Assembly: GCA_937871705.1 (NCBI GenBank)
Contig: CALMOO010000561.1
Location: 1 to 8,541, forward strand
Length of the DNA: 8,541 nucleotides
Reading direction: 5' to 3'
Origin: an uncultured Hymenobacter sp.
GTDB lineage: Bacteria > Bacteroidota > Bacteroidia > Cytophagales > Hymenobacteraceae
In this document: positions 1-5,081 of the stretch, piece after piece
How positions within the stretch are numbered: position 1 is the stretch's first letter
Layout of the letters: every line of letters begins with the position of its first letter
Translations under genes and position numbers: made by a program
Notes under the pieces: generated by a model
The model's input: the letters and a program-made list of their open reading frames with translations, nothing else
The model's database searches: none
What the model was told of the DNA's origin: nothing

Positions 1-1395
1 CCGTTGCACGTTACTATTACCCCAGCCCAGCCCAGCTACGGCCCGCACAAGCCGGTGCGGGTGCTAGTAGCGGTGGCTGACGCGACCGGACGGCCCGTAG
101 CTACCCAGCTTTCGCTGGCTGTAGCCGACGCTAATGCTACCAATCCTTGGGCCGACAATATTGCGGCCCGGCTGCTGCTCACCGCCGACCTGGCCGGCTA
201 TGTCGAAAACCCCGGCTACTACTTCAGTAACCCTACCCCCGAAACCAGCCAGCACCTCGATGACTTGCTCTTAACCCAAGGCTGGCGCCGCTTTGCGTGG
301 GAACAAGTATTAGCCGGGAAAGCACCAGCGCATGATTTTGGCTTAGAGCGTAGCATCAGCCTGCTGGGCCAAGTAACGCAGCCCAAAGGAGTGCCTGCGG
401 CTGAGAGCAACCTTACCTTCCTACAAGCCAAACCCACTAAACAGTTTCTGTCTGCCGAAGCGAACGAAGAAGGTTTATTTCTAATCAATGGCTTAGGTGG
501 CTGCGATACTATCCGCGCTACTCTCCAGGCAGTCTCTGCAAGGGGTAAGCGCAACCTACTCATTCACCTCGACCCCGGACCCGCCGTATCGAAGCAGGCC
601 CTACCCCCCTTGCCCCGCACGCCCACACCCGAACTGGCAGCGGCTATTAAGCACAGCCAGAACCAACAACTGGCAGAACGGCAGTATCGCCTCGCCACTA
701 CCGTCGAGTTGAGTACGGTGAAGGTACAGGGCCAGCGCCAGGTAGCGCCCGACATTCGCCGTATGTACGCGCCGGGCAATGCTACAATTATTGATATGCA
801 TGCACTCGCACCGGCGGCGGGTAGAACCGTACTGCAAGCGCTGCAAGGTAGAGTGGCCGGAGTTACCATCACGGGCACCGAGCCTAATATGCAAGTACAG
901 ATTAGGGGCATCACATCGATTGCGGGCAGTTCACCTTTATTTCTCCTTGATGGAGTCATAGTCACTGCCGACGCCTTAGCCTTCTATCCAGCTGATGATG
1001 TCGAACGAGTTGAAATTCTCAAAGGCGGCCAAGCCGCCATTTTTGGCAGCCTTGGCGGGGGCGGCGTTATGGCGGTGTATACCCGTCAGGGCAATTCCAG
1101 CACTGCAAATAAGTATAAATCAGAACCTGGGGTACTAAGCCTGCGCCTACCAGCTTTCAATTGTCCGCGTCAGTTCTATGCGCCTCGCTATGGCCCGGGA
1201 GCGCCAGCTCTGGCCCGCCCCGATACGCGCCGGTCAACACTTTATTGGAACCCTACGGTGCGTACCGATGCCAGCGGCCATGCCGAACTAACTTTTTATA
1301 CGTCCGACGCGCTAGGCATTTTTCAGTTTACCGCCGAGGGAATAACAAACAGTGGTCAACCTGCGCTCGGCGCTGGCACGCTGGAAGTTAAATGA
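1..1395 (+). CDS. TonB plug-domain protein with macroglobulin-like modules, no beta-barrel (5' truncated)
   Basis: The frame is open from the first base, so the true start lies upstream; the TTG at position 4 is an internal Leu. Visible order, numbering from that TTG: an MG2-like beta-sandwich end (about 1-45); a linker ending in LLLTQGWRRF (88-97); a carboxypeptidase-regulatory-like beta module (about 117-178); a SusC-type TonB plug (about 252-362) with LQGRVAGV, IRGITS, FLLDGV and VERVEILKGG; and a final beta module with STLYWNP and FYTSD. A true TonB-dependent receptor would have several hundred barrel residues after the plug; here only about 100 follow before the stop. Such plug-bearing macroglobulin-like envelope proteins are known in Bacteroidota, but their role is not established. 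They are probably periplasmic or surface exposed, with the signal peptide outside this window. Three in-frame stops follow in tandem (TGA TAA TGA, 1393-1401). The AT content looks somewhat higher than in the genes to the right. Confidence 0.85.
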   Translation, partial: PLHVTITPAQPSYGPHKPVRVLVAVADATGRPVATQLSLAVADANATNPWADNIAARLLLTADLAGYVENPGYYFSNPTPETSQHLDDLLLTQGWRRFAWEQVLAGKAPAHDFGLERSISLLGQVTQPKGVPAAESNLTFLQAKPTKQFLSAEANEEGLFLINGLGGCDTIRATLQAVSARGKRNLLIHLDPGPAVSKQALPPLPRTPTPELAAAIKHSQNQQLAERQYRLATTVELSTVKVQGQRQVAPDIRRMYAPGNATIIDMHALAPAAGRTVLQALQGRVAGVTITGTEPNMQVQIRGITSIAGSSPLFLLDGVIVTADALAFYPADDVERVEILKGGQAAIFGSLGGGGVMAVYTRQGNSSTANKYKSEPGVLSLRLPAFNCPRQFYAPRYGPGAPALARPDTRRSTLYWNPTVRTDASGHAELTFYTSDALGIFQFTAEGITNSGQPALGAGTLEVK

Positions 1396-1411
1396 TAATG
1401 ATTAATAATAA

Positions 1412-1453
1412 TTAACGAAAGAACGCCAGATGAGCAGGACGTTCTTTCGTTAA
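1412..1453. terminator. Two-way intrinsic terminator between convergent genes
   Basis: TTAACGAAAGAACG (1412-1425) is exactly complementary to CGTTCTTTCGTTAA (1440-1453), giving a 14-bp perfect stem with a 14-nt loop. It lies between the stop of the plug-domain gene (+) and the end of mutS (-), so it could end both transcripts. The arms are only moderately GC-rich and there is no long T-run beyond them, so this is not a textbook terminator. The mutS stop codon (TAA on the minus strand, 1450-1452) lies inside the right arm. An AT-rich stretch (1391-1415) precedes the stem. Confidence 0.7.
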
Positions 1454-4233
1454 CTATTGCCCGCTACCCCCTTCAATTCCTGCAATTTCAGCAAAGCCTC
1501 AATGGGCGTGAGGGTATTAATGTCCAGGTTTTGCAGCAGCTCGCGCAGGCGCTCCAAGGCCGGGTCGCCGGGCTCAAACATGCTGAGCTGCAGCGTGGGG
1601 CGCGTGGCTATGGCCGTGGTAGCGCGGGGGCGAGGGGTGGCTTTGGCGGTTTCCCTACCCCCCCCTTCGTCGTCGAGGCCAGCCAGCACGTCGTCAAACT
1701 CAGTGGGGGTAGCGGGGTCTACGGCATCGGGCAGGCCGGTTTGGGTGCGCTCCTGCTCTAGGTGGTGCATGATTTCGTTGGCGCGCAGCACCACGGCGGG
1801 CGGCATGCCGGCCATGCGCGCCACGTGAATGCCAAACGAGTGCTCGGAGCCGCCCGGCCGCAGCTTGCGCAGGAACAGCACCCGGCCGTCGGCTTCCTGC
1901 ACGGCCACGTGGTAGTTGCGCACCCGCGGGCAGTCGTCGGCCAGCTGGTTTAGCTCGTGGTAGTGAGTGGCAAACAACGTTTTAGCCTTGGCCTTGGGAA
2001 AGTTGTGCAAGTGCTCCACAATGGCCCAGGCAATGCTGATGCCGTCGTAGGTGCTGGTGCCGCGCCCAATTTCATCCATCAAAACCAGGCTTCTATCCGA
2101 GAGATTATTCAGGATAGACGCCGTTTCGGTCATCTCCACCATGAAAGTGCTTTCGCCCTTGCTGAGGTTGTCGGAGGCGCCCACGCGGGTAAAAATCTTG
2201 TCGATAATGCCAATCGTAGCCTCATCGGCGGGCACGAAGGAGCCGATTTGGGCCAGCAGCACGATGAGCGCCGTCTGGCGCAGCAAGGCCGACTTGCCGG
2301 CCATGTTTGGGCCGGTGATGACCACAATCTGCTGGTCGTCCTGGCTCAGGCAGAGGTCGTTGGGGATGTAGCTTTCGCCGGGCGGCAGCTGGCGCTCAAT
2401 CACTGGGTGGCGGCCACCCTTGATATCGAGGGTAGGGCCGTCGTTGACAGTGGGCCGCGCATAGTTGTACTGCCGCGCCGTGGCCGCAAACGAGCCCAGG
2501 CAGTCGAGCACGCCAATGGCGCGGGCATTTTGCTGAATCTGGCTCACGAAGTCGAGCGCCGCCAACACTACTTCCTGGTAAATGCGGCTTTCGATGACGA
2601 ATAACTGCTCCTCAGCGTTGAGGATTTTCTCCTCGTAGGTCTTCAGCTCCTCGGTCACGTAGCGCTCGGCGTTCACCAAGGTTTGCTTGCGAATCCACTC
2701 GGCGGGCACCTTATTTTTGTGCGCGTTGCTTACTTCGAGGTAATAACCAAACACTTTATTATAAGCAACTTTTAACGACGAAATGCCGGTAGCGGCTTGC
2801 TCGCGCTGCTGCATTTTGAGCAAAAAGTCTTTGCCTGAAAACGCCAGGCCGCGCAGCTCGTCCAGCTCGGCATCGACGCCATCCTGAATGACGTGGCCTT
2901 GGTTGGTGAGCAGCGGCGCATCGGGCCGAATTTTAGCTTGAATTTCGGTGCGTAGCGAGGCGCAGGCATTGAGCTGGTCGGCCAGCTTTTCGAGGGCTTT
3001 GACGCCCGAAGCAGCCAGCTTTTCGCGCAGCGGCGCAATGCTTTCGAGCGCTCGCGCGAGCTGCAGCAGCTCGCGCGGATTGACGCGGCGCACGGCTACT
3101 TTCGAGATGAGGCGCTCTAAATCATTGATGGGGCGCAGGTGGCTTTGCACCTCTTCCAGCAATTCGGGATTGGCCACGAGGGCAGCCACCGTGTCGAGGC
3201 GCCGCTGAATCTGGCTCACTTCCTTGAGCGGCAGCACCACCCATTTGCGCAGCAGGCGGGCGCCCATGGGCGTCAGGGTTTGGTCTAAGATGTCAATCAG
3301 CGGCACGCCGCCGGGGTGCTGGGCCTGCACCAGCTCTAAGTTGCGCACCGTGAAGCGGTCGAGCCACACGTACTTGTCTTCTTCGAGCCGGCCCAGGCTG
3401 GCCACGTGCTGAATATCGGTGTGTTTGGTTTCGGCCAGGTAGTGCAGGATGCAGCCCGCGGCTACTACCCCCTCTTTAATGGCCTCCACGCCGAAACCCT
3501 TGAGCGAGGTGGTGCGGAAGTGCCGGGTCAGCGTATCGTGGGCGTAATCCTGGCCAAATACCCACTCATCAAGCGCGTAGGTGCAGAAATCGGGGCCGAA
3601 ATTGCCTTCAAAGTCGCTGCGGTTGCGCTTGCAAAAGAGCACCTCGGCCGGACGGAAGTTTTGCAGCAGCTTGCCCAAGTAGTCAATCGTGCCCTGCGCC
3701 ACCAGAAACTCGCCGGTGCTAATGTCGAGAAACGAGATGCCACCTTCGGTTTTGCCAAAGTGCACGGCGGCAAGGTAGTTGTTTTGGCGGCGCTCCAGGG
3801 TGTTGTCGTGCAGGCTCACGCCGGGCGTCACCAATTCGGTTATGCCTCTCTTCACTAAGCCTTTGGCTTGCTTGGGGTCTTCGAGCTGGTCGCAGATGGC
3901 CACGCGCTGGCCGGCGCGCACCAGCTTGGGCAGGTAGGTATCAAGGGCGTGGTGTGGGAAGCCGGCCAGCGCTACTTCGCTCACGGTGCCGGCGCCACGC
4001 TTGGTGAGCGTGATGTCGAGGATGCGAGCCGCCGTCACGGCGTCTTCGCCGAAGGTTTCGTAGAAGTCGCCCACCCGAAACAAGAGTACCGCGCCGGGGT
4101 GCTGCTGCTTGAGCTGGTAATATTGCCGCATGAGTGGCGTGTCGGCCACCGCGTCGGGCTTGATATGGTCGGGCCCCAGCGACTTGATAGCAAACTTGGG
4201 GGTAGGGACGGCGGGCGCGGAAGTGGTAGACAA
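1450..4233 (-). CDS. mutS: DNA mismatch repair ATPase MutS
   Basis: The 927-residue product recognises mispaired and looped DNA and, using ATP, recruits MutL to start methyl-independent mismatch repair. Domain I carries the mismatch-probing motif GDFYETF (55-61; F57 and E59 correspond to the Phe-x-Glu that stacks on the mismatch). The connector, lever and clamp regions follow (about 150-590). The ATPase domain has Walker A GPNMAGKS (641-648), the FTRVGASDNLSKGESTF segment (681-697), Walker B LVLMDEIGRGTST (716-728) and FATHYHEL (754-761). A Pro/Thr/Asp-rich linker (about 830-880) leads to QLSMF (882-886), which fits the beta-clamp-binding consensus, then a C-terminal helical region. It is longer than E. 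coli MutS (853), mainly through the N-terminal tail and this linker. The start is TTG; the first in-frame ATG would be Met35, which is rejected because conserved Bacteroidota-like sequence precedes it. No Shine-Dalgarno is seen. A 20-bp palindrome ends 8 nt before the start. It is divergent from the methyltransferase gene. Confidence 0.97.
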   Translation of the reverse strand: MSTTSAPAVPTPKFAIKSLGPDHIKPDAVADTPLMRQYYQLKQQHPGAVLLFRVGDFYETFGEDAVTAARILDITLTKRGAGTVSEVALAGFPHHALDTYLPKLVRAGQRVAICDQLEDPKQAKGLVKRGITELVTPGVSLHDNTLERRQNNYLAAVHFGKTEGGISFLDISTGEFLVAQGTIDYLGKLLQNFRPAEVLFCKRNRSDFEGNFGPDFCTYALDEWVFGQDYAHDTLTRHFRTTSLKGFGVEAIKEGVVAAGCILHYLAETKHTDIQHVASLGRLEEDKYVWLDRFTVRNLELVQAQHPGGVPLIDILDQTLTPMGARLLRKWVVLPLKEVSQIQRRLDTVAALVANPELLEEVQSHLRPINDLERLISKVAVRRVNPRELLQLARALESIAPLREKLAASGVKALEKLADQLNACASLRTEIQAKIRPDAPLLTNQGHVIQDGVDAELDELRGLAFSGKDFLLKMQQREQAATGISSLKVAYNKVFGYYLEVSNAHKNKVPAEWIRKQTLVNAERYVTEELKTYEEKILNAEEQLFVIESRIYQEVVLAALDFVSQIQQNARAIGVLDCLGSFAATARQYNYARPTVNDGPTLDIKGGRHPVIERQLPPGESYIPNDLCLSQDDQQIVVITGPNMAGKSALLRQTALIVLLAQIGSFVPADEATIGIIDKIFTRVGASDNLSKGESTFMVEMTETASILNNLSDRSLVLMDEIGRGTSTYDGISIAWAIVEHLHNFPKAKAKTLFATHYHELNQLADDCPRVRNYHVAVQEADGRVLFLRKLRPGGSEHSFGIHVARMAGMPPAVVLRANEIMHHLEQERTQTGLPDAVDPATPTEFDDVLAGLDDEGGGRETAKATPRPRATTAIATRPTLQLSMFEPGDPALERLRELLQNLDINTLTPIEALLKLQELKGVAGNS

Positions 4234-4241
4234 GGCAGAAG

Positions 4242-4261
4242 CGCGAACTTTGGGGTTCGCG
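4242..4261 (-). promoter_or_regulatory. Palindrome in the mutS leader (copy A)
   Basis: On the mutS strand this reads CGCGAAC-CCCAAA-GTTCGCG: perfect 7-nt arms around a 6-nt spacer, ending 8 nt before the TTG start. It is nearly identical to copy B at 4364-4383, and each copy has the same orientation relative to its own gene. Just upstream on the mutS strand is TAAATTTC (4268-4261), one mismatch from the Bacteroidota -7 box TAnnTTTG, so the palindrome could cover the start of transcription. Possible roles are an operator for a dimeric regulator or a leader hairpin that sequesters the ribosome-binding region. The regulator is unknown. Confidence 0.5.
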
Positions 4262-4286
4262 AAATTTAAGCAATAAATAAAACCAT

Positions 4287-4336
4287 CGTTTGTCTTTGCG
4301 AGCGCAGCACCCGCAAGGGCAGGCGGGTAGCAAACG
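4287..4336. repeat. REP-like interrupted palindrome
   Basis: The outer arms CGTTTG (4287-4292) and CAAACG (4331-4336) are complementary. Alternatively TTTGC (4295-4299) pairs with GCAAA (4330-4334). The inner stem ACCCGC (4309-4314) pairs exactly with GCGGGT (4323-4328) around an 8-nt loop. The left side TTTGCGAGCGCAGC resembles dispersed 'TTGCGAGCG' extragenic palindromes that I recall from Bacteroidota and other genomes; that resemblance is from memory and unverified. Only one copy occurs in this window, so calling it a dispersed repeat is inference. Confidence 0.4.
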
Positions 4337-4363
4337 CCTCTATAACTCTGATAAAACCCTTTT

Positions 4364-4383
4364 CGCGAACGACAAAGTTCGCG
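4364..4383 (+). promoter_or_regulatory. Palindrome in the methyltransferase leader (copy B)
   Basis: It reads CGCGAAC-GACAAA-GTTCGCG, perfect 7-nt arms with a 6-nt spacer, ending 11 nt before the ATG at 4395. Including flanking bases, 22 of 24 positions match copy A read on the opposite strand (4241-4264 against 4361-4384); only two spacer bases differ. The upstream TAACTCTG (4343-4350) has one mismatch to TAnnTTTG and could be the -7 box. Between the palindrome and the ATG is a C-rich leader containing CTACCCCC (4387-4394), directly against the start codon, in place of a Shine-Dalgarno. Confidence 0.5.
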
Positions 4384-4394
4384 CCCCTACCCCC

Positions 4395-4934
4395 ATGCGC
4401 AAACTCACGATGACCGAGCTAAACCGGCTGCCGGTGGCCGATTTCAAAGCTACACCCAAAAGCCCGGTGGTGCTGGTGCTCGACAACGTGCGCAGTCTGC
4501 ACAACGTGGGCGCCGTGTTTCGCACCGCCGACGCCTTTGCCGTCGAGCGCATTTACCTCTGCGGCGTTACGGGCCGGCCGCCGCACCGCGAAATTACGAA
4601 AACGGCTCTCGGCAGCACCGAATCGGTAGCCTGGGAGCACGCGCCAACCACCTTAGCCGCCGCCGAAACGCTGAAAGCCGCTGGCTACCAGCTGGTAGCC
4701 GTGGAGCAAACCACGGGCTCGGTGCTGCTACCGCAGTTTCGGCCAGTGGCGGGCCGGCCGCTGGCGCTGGTGCTCGGCAACGAGGTATTCGGCGTCGATG
4801 ACGAGGTGCTGGCCCTGTGCGAGGCGGCCGTGGAGATACCGCAGCTCGGCACCAAGCACTCGCTCAATGTGAGCGTGGCGGCGGGGGTAGTGCTATGGGA
4901 TGTGCTGAGTAAAATGGGCGTATTTACAACTTAA
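4395..4934 (+). CDS. SPOUT-family (TrmH/SpoU) RNA 2'-O-ribose methyltransferase
   Basis: The 179-residue protein has the three SpoU motifs. Motif 1 is N31-VRSLH-N37-V-G39-AVF-R43, with the catalytic-type Asn and Arg. Motif 2 is LVLGNEVFGV (125-134). Motif 3 is IPQLGTKHSLNVSVA (148-162), which forms the trefoil-knot SAM site in this fold. It would transfer a methyl group from SAM to a ribose 2'-OH in tRNA or rRNA; the target nucleotide cannot be told from the sequence. It is short and lacks the N-terminal L30e-like RNA-binding domain of RlmB-type enzymes. The chosen ATG gives an N-terminus MRKLTMTELNRL typical of Bacteroidota members. The frame stays open upstream to 4290, but those residues would be encoded by the hairpin and palindrome region and are rejected as coding. 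A second ATG five codons in (MTELNRL) is possible. Confidence 0.93.
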   Translation: MRKLTMTELNRLPVADFKATPKSPVVLVLDNVRSLHNVGAVFRTADAFAVERIYLCGVTGRPPHREITKTALGSTESVAWEHAPTTLAAAETLKAAGYQLVAVEQTTGSVLLPQFRPVAGRPLALVLGNEVFGVDDEVLALCEAAVEIPQLGTKHSLNVSVAAGVVLWDVLSKMGVFTT

Positions 4935-4940
4935 GGCGAC

Positions 4941-4959
4941 GGCTTCCTACCCAGGAGCC
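4941..4959 (+). terminator. Weak hairpin after the methyltransferase gene
   Basis: GGCTTCCT (4941-4948) can pair with AGGAGCC (4953-4959) around a 4-nt loop with one bulged base. It begins 6 nt after the stop codon. There is no T-run behind it, so it may be only a weak or Rho-assisted stop. It is the only candidate between this gene and the M36 peptidase promoter. Confidence 0.2.
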
Positions 4960-5027
4960 AAGCGGTTTACGTTGAGTGAAATAGCTTCCGCTTGATTGCA
5001 TAAATTAACTAAGAAAAACTAGAAGTT

Positions 5028-5050
5028 CTGCTTATATTTGGAGTAAGCAG
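5028..5050 (+). promoter_or_regulatory. Promoter -7 box inside a 7-bp dyad, M36 peptidase gene
   Basis: TATATTTG (5033-5040) matches the Bacteroidota -7 consensus TAnnTTTG exactly. It sits in an AT-rich stretch and would place the start of transcription roughly 35 nt before the ATG at 5082. No TTTG-type -33 box is seen at the usual 19-21 nt spacing. CTGCTTA (5028-5034) and TAAGCAG (5044-5050) form a perfect inverted repeat around the box, so a bound dimeric regulator would block or contact the polymerase. The leader 5061-5081 is pyrimidine-rich, without a Shine-Dalgarno. Confidence 0.5.
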
Positions 5051-5081
5051 CCAGCCTCGGTTTTCTTCTTACTTAATTTCT

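Noticed and set aside
1957..2604. Long open frame on the + strand opposite mutS (215 codons), and similar frames at 3406-3858 and 3868-4269
   Set aside because: They lie wholly antisense to a complete mutS, have low-complexity Val/Gly/Ala/His-rich products typical of GC-rich shadow frames, and show no domain motif.
4241..4384. Possible miniature transposable element bounded by 24-nt inverted repeats
   Set aside because: No target-site duplication is seen at the edges, and both arms sit precisely before start codons, which fits regulation better. It is kept only as an alternative in the findings.
4290..4394. Upstream extension of the methyltransferase frame by 35 residues
   Set aside because: The extension is encoded by the hairpin and palindrome B and has no family similarity, whereas ATG 4395 gives a normal N-terminus for this family.
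4932..4943. TAAGGCGACGGC occurs both here and at 7988-7999, both intergenic
   Set aside because: A 12-base match in a GC-rich 8.5-kb window is expected by chance a few times; the flanks do not match and no structure is shared.
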